Below, piece by piece: positions 49,300-62,945 of a DNA stretch of 64,000 bases; positions within the stretch are counted from its first letter, which is position 1, and every line of letters starts with the position of its first letter. The translations under genes and the position numbers were made by a program. This DNA is from Acridotheres tristis (taxonomy: Eukaryota; Chordata; Aves; Passeriformes; Sturnidae). Location: assembly GCA_037013685.1 (NCBI GenBank), contig CM072893.1, positions 15,836,736 to 15,900,735 on the forward strand. The letters are read 5' to 3'. Below the pieces are notes generated by a model, which was given only the letters and a program-made list of their open reading frames with translations, had not been told where the DNA came from and ran no database searches.

Positions 49300-49530
49300 A
49301 TTAAAACAGGAAAGGTTCTGCCTGGTGGTAAGGAAGATATTTTCCCCACTCCATTGACAGCTGTGCTTTTGAATGAGAGGCAATCCAGTCTACATCCCTA
49401 GAGGATTTTAAGTCCCAACTGGATAAAGCCCAGAGCAGCCTGATGTGACCTCTTAGTCATGCTCTAGGTGTAAGGTTAGGGACAGACCTCCCCTGGGATC
49501 CTTGCCAGCCCCAGTTATTCTGCCCCTCTG
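49300..49530 (+). mobile_element. CR1 LINE 3'-end fragment
   Basis: A degenerate but recognisable CR1 3' end in + orientation. It has a segment resembling 'gatttcaagtcccggctggacaaag' followed by 'gagcagcctg.tgtgacctc', 'tgctctaggtg' and 'gatccttgccagcccca', ending in 'ttattctg'. This is the standard avian CR1 tail pattern before the short terminal repeats. It is heavily mutated, hence old. It supports a sauropsid, most likely avian, source. Confidence 0.75.
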
Positions 49531-50126
49531 CTTCACTTGTTGAGCACACTCATTTTCAGCATTCTTTCTTCCTAATTGCGCGAGCTGTTCATTTGGAGGG
49601 TTCAGTGAATTCCTTCGGTAAGAATGGCATCAGATGAGACTGGAGAATTCGAGGCACCAGCTCAGGGAGAAAGGGAGTGCAGGCAAATTGCTGTCTTGAT
49701 AAGCAGCTGTGGCTGTGTTCAGATTAACTCCTGCTTTGAAGAGTATTTCTGTGAAGATTTAGTTTAGATTAAGTCATTTTCCTAGGAGAACTTAACCAAA
49801 CTATGAAATTCTTTGTTCTAAATCTTAATAAATTATGCAGAACCTTGACTAAACAAACATTAATTTTTGTACAAGGAATAGATGGTTCTCACACATTATA
49901 GAGTATTCAGAACAAGTTCTAATTGTGACTGTAGCATAACTTGGATATTATGCAGGCAAGAAGAATTAGAGCAAGGGAACCAGCACATTTTCTCTTCTAA
50001 TAAAAGAGACAAAATTTGAGACCTGCTGGAGGAGTTTTGTAGGCTTCCTAAGAAGGAAGTCACCAAGGCATTGTGTAATGTGCCTCTTGCTGAGACAGTT
50101 GCTGCTACTAAACTTGTTTGGTTTTC

Positions 50127-50157
<31 letters not shown>

Positions 50158-53100
50158 GTTACTGATATAAGCAAAGAAGGAGGCCAAAACGAAATTTTGT
50201 TAAATTGCAGTCAGCTGTTCAGCAGATTGAACTGCATAAATGTTTTTCAAGAATAGCATTGTCAGTTACTTTTGATTCTTTGATAAGACAGAAAAGATCC
50301 ATTTAGATTTTACAAAGAATCTCTTTGGGAGATTTTATTTGAGACTATAAAAAATCCTTTTGTCTTCAGTTAGAGTTGTCATGAGATAGGAAAAATTATA
50401 GACACACTCATAATTTATGCCTATAAATATAACTAATAACATTTTATGAAGAAGTTAATACCTGATGAAGATTACAATGGGGAGGAAGAAGTCTTATTTC
50501 TCTATCTAGTAGTAATAATTTTTTGATAAAACTGGTCCTGGACTTAAAGAAGGTCACTTTTGTTTTAAATACCCATTTTTGATTCTGGTGTTACCTTTTG
50601 GTGTGGGATGAACCTCAAATAGTTGATTTTCACGTGCATATTTTGAAGGAGAGCTCCAGGCTGAGAGCCCGGCTGCCTCAGCAGAGCTGCTGGTGCTGCT
50701 CAGGGATGTTCTGCTTTGCTGGTCTGCTTTGCCAAATGACTTCAATAGGAGGTGGTGATGGCAGTGCTTTGTGGTGTGAATGACAAAGTGAGATCCAGCT
50801 GCTTGTTTTGGACTGCACACAGGTGGTACAAAGTGAAAAACAGTTAAAAAATATCTTACCCCTTAGTTTCCCCAATAATGATCCGATATCTGTCCTCCCA
50901 CATGATGACTATAGGCAATAAATAGAATTTTAGCATGTAAATTAGTGTTTGAATTTTTCTTTCTCTGCCCACTCCCGTTATTTAGGTATATGGTCACGCA
51001 GTTTTAATTCTGCCAACATTCTTTGTTCTTAAAAAAAATGAAATCCAAACAGCTACTGAATATAGAGGAAAATTGTGTCAAATGAAACAAAGGATCTTCA
51101 ATTCTCCCTCTTTTTATGAGTATCAACCGTTTTGGTTTGTGTGGGTTTTAAAATGTGTTTATTTTTTCTTTGTCAGGGTGGGGAAAAGTTGCCTTGGCTG
51201 CTTACCAAGGGAATTTTCCATTGACTGATAATACTACCACATAAATGAGGAGCAATGATCATGATTTTGACTCCATTAAGATCTAGTGAAGGTCAACTCT
51301 GGGCTGCTCTAAAGAGGTTGTGGAAAAATATAAACCCTCAGTTTCTTTTAATGAAGGCCAGCATTTTTATGTTATTATCCATGGGTGCCCTAACTCAGGA
51401 CAGCATGAAGGGTCTTAGTTATTAGTGCTGTCCTTAAATCTTCCTCTCATAAACAGTTTACCTCCTCAGAAAAAATAGAAAGAGTAGCACAACTGTACTC
51501 CTTGAAAAAAAAGTGTGTTTGCAACAGTAGCTGGTATGTAGGTCTTTCTTTGTAGTTTTCCAATCAGCTTTCATAAAGGATTTTATTATTGATCTGATGA
51601 AAACGTAATAATACTAATGGAACACAACATAGATCTGTCTAGACAAAGCCAATCGCTTAAATTCTGGCTTTTGAAACATGGACACTTGCAACTTTTTGTA
51701 TTAGTCAGAACTTCCCAAAAAAGCTAATGGTCAAAGAGGCGTTTGTGTCAAATTTTTTCTCCTGTTTGGGCTTTATAAAATAAATGGCACACCTCCAAAG
51801 TCTAATTACTTAGTAGTTCCTTCAAGTGTTCAGCACTACTTGCAGGGTATAATTATCCAGCTAACTTTAGAGAGGGAAAATAATGTTCTTTTGCCTCAAA
51901 GGCATTCACTTAAATGTTTTGGTTTCTGAATTTGGGGGCAGAGAGTGAAGCATGTCTATGTGTTTGCCTGTCATCTGCATGTTCTTCGGGAAATGCAATG
52001 CCAAAGCCAGTGCCTTCTTCTAAGCTTCCCTGGAATTAATGTCACAACTTATCCTGTTGGCAGATTGAGATCTTTGAAATCGTGGTTTTGAAAACTGAAA
52101 GTTGAAGTAGGAAAATTATCGCTGCCAAAAATCCATTTGACATTTTTGTAAAGAAACCTGTGCTGGAGGAAATACTCTGTATGTTCAGGGCAGAATTGCT
52201 TTGGGGATTCTTTAAAAGGGTCATTAGGGAAATTTTTCCTCTGTTGCACTAAGATTTTTTTAAATGCATATTGGTGCTGCCAAAATTATTTGGAATTTAG
52301 TCTAAGATAATGTAGAGCAGGATTTGTCTCCTTTTTAACGATGTCACTTCTGCTTCCACGACTAGAGTAGTCTCTTTCTTGCAAACAGAAGTTTCTACCA
52401 GGAGGGAATTTCTGTGACTTCAGTAGCTGTTGCTGCCTCAGGCAGCAACCCTCGACTGGAATTGCAGACATGTTTACAGCTGGAATCAGTCATGCTTTCT
52501 TAGGTTGTTTAAATTTCAGCCTTGTGAGCCTTTTCTTCCCATTAATGGTATAACAGTAAGATGTGTTTACTGGTACCTTCAGATTTTGGGATGCAGCCAG
52601 GATACCAGCACTGAAAACTTTGTGTTATGAATGACATAAGTTTTATATGTCACTTGATCACATGTTCAGTTATGTTTTAATTGGAATTATAACTCTGCCT
52701 ATAATCGATAATCCAGTAGAATTGCTAGGCAAAGTATTAGAATGCATGTTTAAAATGGTGTACATTTGCAGGATGTAGTAATAAAAAGCAACAATATCTA
52801 TTATGTAACTAATTGGGAGATAAATTGATGTGCATTGCATCTTTACAATTTATGCAATTTCTGCCTCTTTTGTGAAGTCCAGTGACATCACTTGCTTACT
52901 CAGCTCTTCCATATCCTTTGCAGTAAGGAGAATTAAAATATAAAGGAAAATTCAGAAGAACTTGAGTCAGGTGTTTTGATTTCAGACATTTGTGAGCCTT
53001 AATACCGAGTTTGCTCATTGCATTTTTTGCAACTGTTTTTTTTAAGTTGTCAAGTTGTTAATCTATCGAAGAGGAAGTAAATATAAATGAGAGGAGGTTG

Positions 53101-55833
53101 GTGGACTGGTAAATACTTAAGAAAGGAGTGTGCACAATTTATTTTCCTTCAATAATGTCTTTATGTTTAGCTTATCCATTCAAAGTGTGACTGTTGGTGG
53201 GCTGATACCACAGAAAAGATGATGGCAGTTAAAATTTTAGAGGAATGAGAACAAGGCCACTACTGCATTAGTTTCCACTCAGGACTTATTACATCAGCAT
53301 CCATTCCAGCCTTCCCTGTCAAATTGCATGTAGCTGTTACCCAGACATGGTAATGCCTGTGTTGTAGTCAGGGTCAGCTCCTTTATATGGCACCACTCCC
53401 TTGCTGCTTGTGAGGGATGTCCACAGACAAAGCTTCCTCTGACAAGCAAGGGCTTGAAGAGCTATTGCTTGTCTTTGCTACATAAGCAGGCAGAATTATT
53501 TTTACTGTTTGAAAATTCAAATTAACCCCGGTGAACTCCGTTTTGGACATGTTTTTTAGCTTTTCTTTTTTACTGGAATTCTGTTTCGAGTCTTTCAGTC
53601 CTGATATTTCAACAAAATTAACTTTGGCATCATATCATAAGTAGTCAGAATTGATGGGCACAGAAGATTGGCTGAGAGGATGTTAGTGTAGAACTCGGAA
53701 AAAATTTGGGTGTTCTGGCTGTTCCGGTACTGTCACATCCCCAGTTCAGTGAGAGGAGGAACCAGATCTTGAACTGTCTGTCTTCTTCTTACAGAAATAG
53801 TTCTAAAATCTGTTACATTCTACTGGGGTGGAAATTCTTAGAGGATATGTGAAGTAGCATAATGAAATATTACAATGAATTCTTTTGAGTTAGCAAATTA
53901 TTTTGCTAATGTAACTTGTGTGCATATCTATACAGAAGAAACAAAAATAGATTTAATTACCAAGGTCACCTTCAAAGAACAGGCTTTCTCTGGACACTAA
54001 TCAGCAGTAATTATTTCTTGTTATGGCTCCTGTCCATATAGACAAGATGTAACTGAGCTTGCAGCTTCAACTAAGCATAAATAAGCATTATTAATACAGA
54101 CTGTACTAACTGTTCAAATTATGTTAGCGAATTATTAAACTAAATATGTGTTTGTATTGAATTCCAGTGTGGTTGTGAATAGAGCAGATGTGTTGTACTC
54201 CATCATGTAGCAGGCAGTGAACTAAATGGGACAAAGTTCTTACTTCTTTCTAAGTCTAAAGGTAATACTAGGGACCTGCATTAATGTGATTTTTTTCTAT
54301 CAATACCTGTCACATATATGAGGCAGCAGTACAAAGTCTGTGAGGTGATGTGCCTCTTATCATGCAGATTTTCCTAAACACATTAAATTCTTGAGCTCTG
54401 AGTTGAAATTATTGTTATGGGAACTAGTAATCAATCTACTTCATGTAAAAGAAACATCAAACAGTTAGTATTTGATATCTGTTCCAAAATATACTGAATG
54501 CCAGCCCACTTCAAATTGGCCAGTAAAATGCTATCTCATTTTGATTTAGTTGTGATTAGTGATTAATATTAGTGTTCAAGATTAGTATAATTTGTAATAT
54601 TTTTACTACCTTCCAGACATTAATCCTTTACTGTGCCTATAGCAAAAAAAACCAAAGAAGCAAACAAACAATATCCTCCTCCAAAATCCCACTAGTTGAA
54701 GCCTTTGTCCTTGTTAATTATTTTATCTCATCAGGAAAAATGTGATAAGATGTAAATTAGTGACTAACCAGTTTCAATGTAAATTTTCTTCTGTTATATT
54801 GTCTGAGATTTCACTAAGTATATATAGTTAATTCACTAGTGGTTTATACTAACTTGTTTTGCTTCTCAGGGTAATTGGTCTAGAAATGCATTAGTCGGTT
54901 AATGCAGTTCAGCTGGTGGTCAGTATCTTAAGTCATGATAAATCAGTGTTTTAGCCTTTTCCTTCTGAGGGGCATAAAGCAGGCATGTGTGCAATGGTAT
55001 TTTTTCCCCTTCAAAAACATCAGTTTTTGCACTTTTAATTAAATCTAGTCAGATACTCCTCAACAGCTAAGCATTCATTTACTATGTTAATTTACACAAA
55101 TACTATTTTTATTCTTTTTCTTCTAATGTTGAGCTTGTTAGATTTTACTCTGGTATTTTATAAAGTATTGTCATAAAATGATACAATATGTTGGATGAAT
55201 TTTGGATAATCTTAGGTGAACTGATTATTTTGTAGGTACTTTTGCATCCTAACTACTTTTATGAATTTCCAGTTGTATTACACTTTTTACTTCTTTTGAT
55301 CTGTGATATTTTTGGGAAGATTAAACTTCAATGAAGGGAGGGGCTAGAAGGCTATGAGTATGCTTAGTGTACACAAAAGATAATGGAGAGTTTTTCAGTT
55401 TTATGTTATCATTGTATAATTCTTGTGAAAAGGAAATAAACAACTTGGGTACATGGTGAATAACCTACAATACACTTAAGAAAACATAGGTATTACTTAT
55501 CTTTAACTCATGTATTTTAAAACTTTTTTCTTCCTGTTCTTTATTGCTATTTTAAAATGTAATCAAACATTTACATCCTTAACGGCTAGATACACACGTA
55601 CTATAATAAGGGTATTATTATGCAGTTTAATTTTGGACAAGGACAGCAAGTTACTAATGTTTTAAAAGTAATGGTACAACAATGTAGGAATGTACAGAAG
55701 GCTTTGCGTGCTGTGCTATCAACACTGTGAGAGCCATCATATCTGCAGGATCATTTGTGTCATGCTTAATCCTGTTTTTTTTTATCTGCAATCCCCTGTT
55801 GAGTGTATATGCATGAATTTTGTGAGCAAAATG

Positions 55834-55834
<1 letters not shown>
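49531..55834. other. AT-rich region, no gene recognised
   Basis: Contains a long T-rich tract at about 50126-50157 and a 9-bp-arm hairpin at 52429-52449. No exon, RNA gene or further transposon was identified with confidence. Confidence 0.45.
50126..50157. repeat. Poly(T) tract
   Basis: Nearly uninterrupted T run with two C interruptions. It could be the reversed tail of a retroposed element, but no element body was recognised. Confidence 0.85.

Positions 55835-55871
<37 letters not shown>
55835..55871. repeat. (TG)18 dinucleotide microsatellite
   Basis: About 18 perfect TG units, directly abutting the left edge of the GC-rich block at 55872. Confidence 0.97.
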
Positions 55872-55874
<3 letters not shown>

Positions 55875-56240
55875 ATCCAGCCCAGCTCCAGCTGCCCGGC
55901 CGGGTTAGGCAGATTTCAGCACTGACACAGAGGCGACGCTAATATGCAGCAAACGCTCTGGTAATTGGCCTCCCCTTGCCGGGGCGATTGTTAAGTGGAT
56001 TGCGGAGCTCCGGTTTTGTTCTGTCGTAGTGCAGCTCTCCTGTGTTGGCACTGCACTAGGGACGGCCACCCCAGTGGGAAGTGTCCCTTCCTCTGCAGGG
56101 CCGTGTCCTGCCCTTTGGCCTTGTCCAGCCTGGGGCAGCCCTGGAGCATCGCTGCCCGCTGAGCTGCACTCACCGCAGTGTCCTCCTGGCAGCCATAGAG
56201 CCATGGCTCTGTAATGCTGGGCTTTGGGGAGCAGCACGGT
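55872..56240. promoter_or_regulatory. Isolated GC-rich block, role unknown
   Basis: About 370 bases of GC-rich, moderately CpG-rich sequence standing alone in AT-rich DNA. On the minus strand a good donor (GCG|GTGAGT) falls at about 56173. On both strands there are only short frames without family resemblance. It could be an enhancer, a minor promoter or an unannotated exon. Confidence 0.3.
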
Positions 56241-56769
56241 TCTCTAAGATTAACTAGGAGTAAGAAAATATCCTTAAAACACTAGCAGAAGAGGCGTATA
56301 AATGAGCAGCAGTTTGCACAAGGAGGAAATAAAACACATACTTTTTAGTGTGCAAAACCTACTGGGGTAGGTTATTTATTAGGTTGGATCCTGATGACAT
56401 GCATCCTTTGACTGGTTAAGGAAAAATAATGTGATGGAAGCTATCTCAGTACAGCTAGCTGCCCTTTGAGATGCTGGAATATATGAAAATGTAAAGAGAG
56501 GAAAGGTCTATAATTTCCTGTCTCTTGTCTTCCACATTTTGAACAAATTCTTACAGAAATTCTAAGCCTCAGGGAGACAACAGGAACATGAGGCACGAGC
56601 ACGATGAATTTAGGAAGAGTAAATAGTCATGCCAGTCTAATTTTCTTCTGTAATATGACAATAAGGTCATTGAATTGACAAGAAAAGTGTGACTGTTAGT
56701 GTTTTTCATGTTAGTGAGTTCTTTAGCAGTGTTTCTTGCGAACAAGGGAAGAAATGTGACCTGAAAGAA

Positions 56770-57560
56770 ACTCTTGTAGAGTAGGAGCAAGACTTGGTGG
56801 ATGACTGTGCTTAGTAGGTGGTTACTAATGATCATCTGTCAGAATGAAATGGTTGTATTGAATGTGGATCCGCCACGGTCTGTTGGGTCTGTACTCATTC
56901 TGCTTCATTTCAATCTTCTTGTTAATGACCTTGATGATAGAATACAGTGTGCTTACAAAATTGATTCACTGAAAATGCTCCTAGAACTTGGAGGGAATAT
57001 ATATACATAGGACACAAGTTTATGAGCACAGAATTATTTTCAGAAAATTAAGAAAATCTTAGGAGATAAACAGCGACAAATTGAAATTCTACACTTAAAA
57101 GAAATCAAGAATACACAATTAGACTGTAGGCAACAAGTAATTAAATGATAATTCTCCAGAATTCCTGATGTATACCAAGAGGGATAAAAAGATACAGAAC
57201 AATCTTTTTTTCTTTTTTCTTTATCCATGGGTAAGTCCTCTGTTGAAGTGCTGCATCTCACTGGGGCAAATGCCCTAAGGAAATAGAGCTCACCTGAGCA
57301 GAGTTTAGGAGAAGAGTAATCAAAATAATTTGAGGTCTAGAAAATGAGGTCTAATTGGAAAGACTGAAATAATTTGAACTGGGGAGAGGAGTGAATGTGC
57401 AAGTGCCAAAAAGAGAACCAGAAGGCATAATTTTGTGTGTATGTGGTAGGCAATTTCAGGAAGGTAGGAAGTTGTTTGATATAAAGCCCATCCATGAGAA
57501 AAAGGGAAAGATGAGTGATCTGAAAATGTTGCAAAAAACATAGATGAGGTCTCATCATGA
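56770..57560 (+). mobile_element. CR1 LINE fragment (reverse-transcriptase end and 3' region)
   Basis: The conceptual + frame at 56886-57010 reads GSVLILLHFNLLVNDLDDRI, which matches the CR1 reverse-transcriptase region (family pattern GSVLGPVLFN..xNDLD). The following bases have degenerate matches to the CR1 3' coding and untranslated sequence, including the segment around 57300-57420. Many stops and frameshifts break it, so it is an inactive relic. Confidence 0.7.
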
Positions 57561-60500
57561 ACCAGTTGCTGAGACAGCTGACTGTTCTTTCTCCTAAAGA
57601 ATTTTATTTAGCTGTTTTTTGAACAACAACATCATTTTAAGATTGAACAGTACATACAGACTTTTCGAAATGTTACTGAGTAAAAAATGAGCACTTTGTA
57701 CATGGAGACAATTTACCCTGAGACAGTATCCACTTGACAAAATGGTGATGCAATCAGTCTCCATATTGCCAGTCCTTTGAGTTCTAACATTCTCTAACTC
57801 AGTAGCCTCATCTCTTTTTTGTTGATATCTCACTATGCAAGGAAGAGTTGTACCACACAAGATTTTCAGCTCTTTTTTCCTTTTCAAGGGCCGTTAACAA
57901 GCTGTCAGTAGTTAGCTGTTATTTCTTTCTCATTTTCATAATGACTTCAGTTGTTTCTCCAGCACTCTGAATACCGGAGGTATTATTAGCATATGAAAAC
58001 AAGGAGTGTACTGTTGGTAATTGTTTTGTTTATAAAATCTTTCCCAGTTCCCATTGTCTATTTCTTCACTAAGAAATGAATACAAGCTTCGGTTACCTGG
58101 GGGTGTAACATATGTTGTTCGTGTACTTCGAGTCTCTGTTTGCATTGTTATACCCTAGAATACGTGTCTTTAATCGTTGGAAATTACCTTACTTAGCATT
58201 TTTAGTTTCTGTTTGCTCAGAGAGATTTTGTGAGTCAAAGCCAACAGCCTGTGTACAGTGTAGCCAGCTAAACCTGAATTTTGCGCCCGAGAATGGAATT
58301 TGTCACAGCTCCAAGCACTTTTTAATGGAGCTTTTTGTTTAAGTAAATGTGAAGGAAATTCCATCATTTCAGTGTTCCTTCTCTCTATTAACTTACTAAG
58401 ACCTGCTTTCAATTTATGTTTTTGCCTAATATTTCCCTTCCTTTCTCCCACGGGCAGTGTTTAAACACAGGGTAGGTGTCTGATATGGAAGCATCAGGAG
58501 TCCAGCATCCTGCAGGGAGACACTCTAGAGCTTTTGAGAGGTGGAGGTTTTTGCATACTACAGAAAGGATCAGGGTGACTTGAAAATATTTGTTTTGGTT
58601 TTGAGGAGATAATTTGAACTCCTCTCTCTCTCTCCCCTCTACTACTACTCTCTTGCTTCTCCATCACATAGAGAATTTGGGCTAAATGCTGTAAATTCTA
58701 TTATTTTTCCTGCATCACGAACCTTGTTTTCCTAGATGAATGTTTGTGTTCATATTATCTACAAGAAAAGTTACTGTTGACATTGATTATTTAATATTGA
58801 TAATTAGCCTCGAAATATCCAGACAAATCTATGCGGAAAACTCCCAGGTTGGTGCTTTTTCAAGCTCTGGCCATATTTTAATGGTATTATTTTTAACCAC
58901 CAAAGCCAGAAACTCTTGCTTTAAAGTAAAATATGTAGAGTTAGCTGTATGAATCTAGTAGGTGATATAGATATTAGGAATAAATAGGAGGACCCTTACT
59001 GTAGTGGAATGCAAAGTAAGACAGTTATTGTCCGTGAATACTCAGTGATAAAATAATCTTTGAAAAATATGTCTCAAATACTAAGTCTTAGAGAGAATGC
59101 CAGTAACATCTGCCACTGGAACTGGAGGGTAAGACTGCCATGTAGGAGGAATGTATAATAGAGAGAAGCTGTAGTATAGAACTTGCAGGATGTTGCAGCC
59201 TCATAAACCAGCTCTAAGTACTGGGTGTAGGAGGCCAAACCAGCCTTTGGTGTGATTCAAATGATGTACTTAAGAAGGCCTGGGGTTTGGGAGTGCTGTG
59301 ATGCTGCTGAGCTGGGAGCTGAGCTCATGCCAGCACCCGAGGTTAGGACACTAGAGCTGTTTTTCCCTTGTGTGGTTGGAATGAAATTTATTGCAGCAAC
59401 TGGCTACTCATCAATGGGTAATTTCATGTTGTATCTTACCTATTGTTTTTGAAAGCCATAGGTAGATCAGAAAACTCATGGCTTTGTTTTTTCTTGGACC
59501 TGGAATGCACATGCCTTGAATAATTTGGGTTTCTGGAACTGGAGTTCCTGGTTTAGCTGCATTTGCAAATCTATTGAGGAAGGACAGACCTGTCTTACTT
59601 ACTGTTTATGCTGCATCGTGTTGTACTTTCTGTGCTTGAATTAATAAAGATAATTAATTTTGGACCAACAAAAATTTATTTTGCTTTGATTTATTTAGTA
59701 GAGGAAGAATGATGCTCGTTGTGGAACGCTGGATTAGGCTATTGAGTGTCATAGTACCTAGTATTTGTCTGTCTCTTTTTAGAATAACATTGAAATGCAT
59801 AATAGAAGCTTTATTTATAAGCATGAAGTGTGGTGTTACGAAGACTCTCTTAGCAGAATTACAATCCAAACTTGAAATTGAGTGAGAGGGCTGCAGCCCC
59901 TTTCACTGGAGTTTGAATTATCTGGTTGCAACAGAAGTAAATGAAGTTGGTTACATTAGAAACTTAGTAGCTAAATGCTCCTAAGTGACATCAATTTATT
60001 TAGAGGACTAAAAGTGCACTAAATTTGTTTAACCTACTGAAATGTGGATAAAAATCCAGTGTTCCATACATAAAATAAAGTTCAGAAGTGATTTTGTCAT
60101 GATTTCACTGTGCAAGACAGAACTGAGCTGTAATTTTACTTATTAAGTCTTGCTTATTCAACACTGTTAGTGGGATAGCTGTGTTGGATGGTAATATGTG
60201 TAAATATGTTGGTTTAATTTAATAGTTCTAGGGGAAAGCAACAGGAAGGCAACACAATAGTCTGGATAAGCAATAGCACTGCAAACATGTCACAGACAAT
60301 AGTCGATCTGTCAGCTGTGAAGAGTTGACTTCCAGGCTCCAATTGAAGTTGCACAGTCGTCCCTCCAAGGGTGGGAGCTCAGTGATCAAAAAGACACCAA
60401 ACAGGATGGATAACAATGAAACAAGAGATTATTTTTAAAAATAATTTTAAACTGAGTAAAACTACTTCTATTTAGGGAAAAGTGTATTTGAGTGTATTTA

Positions 60501-62519
60501 AATTCCACATATATTGTTATCAATAATTAAGATAGTCTGTTCTGAATACACTTTAAAATAAAATCCCATTACGTGTTTGTCACTAAAATTTTAGCAAATG
60601 AGGTGCTGAATTGAAACTAGCACTAATGAACTGGCAACGTAGCTTTTGACAATAAGTGGAGTTTTAAAATTATAGTGTAGTATACCTGTTTTGATTGTTC
60701 CACACAATTTCTTAGAATGAAAGATTAAAAAAAAAAAATTCATACTTAAGTAACAGCTTAGGGAGCTGAAGGGATGAGGTCCCTTCTTTCTAGAAGCATA
60801 AAGCATTTACTTATTTTAAGTACCTAAATAAAATAAGATTGTATCACTTCTGTCCACATGCAATCTGAGATTAGTATGAAAATGAAATTCTATTTTAGAA
60901 AACATGCCGTATCACATGCATTATTTTGTGGAAAATAGTCTGGATTATTTAGTATAGTAATCTTAGGCAACTAAACTCACTAAAGAAGAAACACAGATTT
61001 TCTAAATACTCGGGGAAATGAGGGGGGAGAACATAAAGAAAATGTTTTTGGACATCTGGGTGCCTACAACTGTCATGGGAGGGGGAAGCAGTAATCTCTA
61101 TAAGGGAAAACAAGAGTTGAATGGAATTGAAGTGTCTGATTACATGTATATTTATGGTATCTCCTTATTAACAAAGCAAGAAGCAAAAGCTTATGTATGA
61201 GGTTATAATATATTATGTTCAAGTACAATTCAGCCTCGTTTCCATATGCACAGCACAATTCTGTCTCTCCTCTTTTCTGAATGCTGCACTTCTGATGGCC
61301 AACACTGTTTTTGATGAGTGCTGGCATAACCCATGAGTGATGGCAGAACCCATGCATATAAACAAAGAAAAAGGAGAACTTTTGCAGAATCAAATAATTA
61401 TTTGGAAACAGCTGTAAAACGGTTAAATAAAAGCTTTTTGATATTAGTTGGATTATGAGTGATACCGTGCTCTATTAATACTTATCTGTGATATCTAAAG
61501 GGAGGAACTATCCCTGTGAGCATGTATGAGAATTAGGATAGTATGTGTCATTTGTCCATTTTTCAGATGAGGAGTTGGAGCAGACAGAGATGAATTCATT
61601 TGCATGAAGTTGCCCTGAAAGTTGGAAGACATGAAGGTTAATCCTGGCAGTGTGTCTAGACTGATGGCTGATAACAGTAGTGAGAGAATTTAAAAAGTGC
61701 CTGCACCTTGAGAATTCCCAGAAAGCTTCTTGAGGTCTAGGTGACATGTATTTTCATGTCTGGCTATGTAAGAATAGTATTTTTCTGTATGGATTAGATG
61801 TAAATAGGATATAAATAGATAGATGTGGGTAGATAGAAATAAGAAGGATTACAGTATAGAAACTGCCATGTTTCTGTTCAAATTTGCTTTTAGAATAGGA
61901 GCTTTTAGTATTTGTATCTTCCATTTCATTATCCTCTCTTCCCTATTTCTTGTTATTTGCCTGTCTGGAGCTGAAGTGATGCAGATACTGATTTAAAGGT
62001 CTCTTGTCCTCCAGCACATTTCCTTAGTAGAGAGGATCACTGAGCAGAGTAAGAGGACAATTGATTTTGATTAGGGAAGAGGGTAGTGATAAGTTTGATT
62101 TGCCCCAATTGCATTTTGAGCGTGTCTTGTTTTGATGATACAAACGAAGTGGTTATCAGTTTTGTGCCATGTTACATTGGCTGGTTTCTGCTGCCATAAT
62201 TACAGCAATTCTTGTTCAGTATGTGGTTCTGAACATGACGCTGACAATGGTCAAGCTGGCCTTTACCAATGGGCAGACTGACATTGGGGTTCTGGACTAA
62301 AAGAAAAAAGCTTGTGGCCTTCAAGTTCTTAAAAACTGGAGCTGTTTGGATTCTTGGATGGGGAGAATCAGAGAGGCACATCCTATTCTGGCCACGGCTG
62401 CCTCTTAAAAAGAGCTGTGGAAAGAATGGGAAAGTGTGTTGCTAAAACCCTCCAGGTGAGTGGTTTGCTTGCCCAAGTGATTTATTTACATAATCGGCAC
62501 CCTGGGATAGTTCATTCCG
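57561..62519. other. AT-rich region, no gene recognised
   Basis: Continues the probable USP54 intron. It contains a short TC/TCC-rich tract near 58620-58640. A perfect-looking donor CAG|GTGAGT at 62455/62456 was noted, but no coding frame of a known family precedes it. Confidence 0.4.
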
Positions 62520-62759
62520 GGGAGGAGGGCTGCAGGCGTCGGCGGGCAGGGCGCGGCTGAAGGGTCTCTTGACGGTGCCGAGAGGTGGCGGAGAGGCGCG
62601 GGAAGGCGTGGGGCGGCCCCGCGTGCCCTGCGGGGACAGGCGGGTGTTATCCGAGCGCAGCCATGGCCGCTGCCGGGCCTGCCTTCCCCGCGGGGGCTGC
62701 GGCCGCGGCGGCCCCTTTAAGGCGCGACCTGCCGGGGATCAGGTGCGCGGCCGGAGCGA

Positions 62760-62778
62760 TGACGTCATGGGGCGGGGC
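62760..62778. promoter_or_regulatory. CRE plus GC box
   Basis: TGACGTCA, a perfect CREB/ATF site, is followed after one base by a perfect SP1-type GGGGCGGGGC. This pairing within a CpG island is typical of core promoters and suggests a start site within the next 100-150 bases. Confidence 0.7.
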
Positions 62779-62897
62779 CGCGGCTCCCGCTCGCGCTGCC
62801 CGCGCCGCGGGACGGGGCGGCGGCGGCTGCGCACGTGCGCGGGGCGGCGGAGAGCGCGCGGGGCCGCGCGGGCCGGGAGCGGCGGGAGCCGAGACAC

Positions 62898-62945
62898 GGC
62901 GGGAACCGGGAGCGGCGGGAACCGGGAGCGGCGGGAACCGAAGGC
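62898..62945. repeat. 16-bp tandem repeat x3 with GGCGGGAA cores
   Basis: Two identical 16-bp units (GGCGGGAACCGGGAGC) at 62898 and 62914 and a third, slightly diverged at 62930. Each begins with GGCGGGAA, an E2F-type core. It is located at the downstream edge of the CpG island. Confidence 0.9.

Noticed and set aside
62401..62460. Perfect donor CAG|GTGAGT just before the second CpG island
   Set aside because: No recognisable exon or acceptor precedes it. An isolated consensus donor is common by chance.
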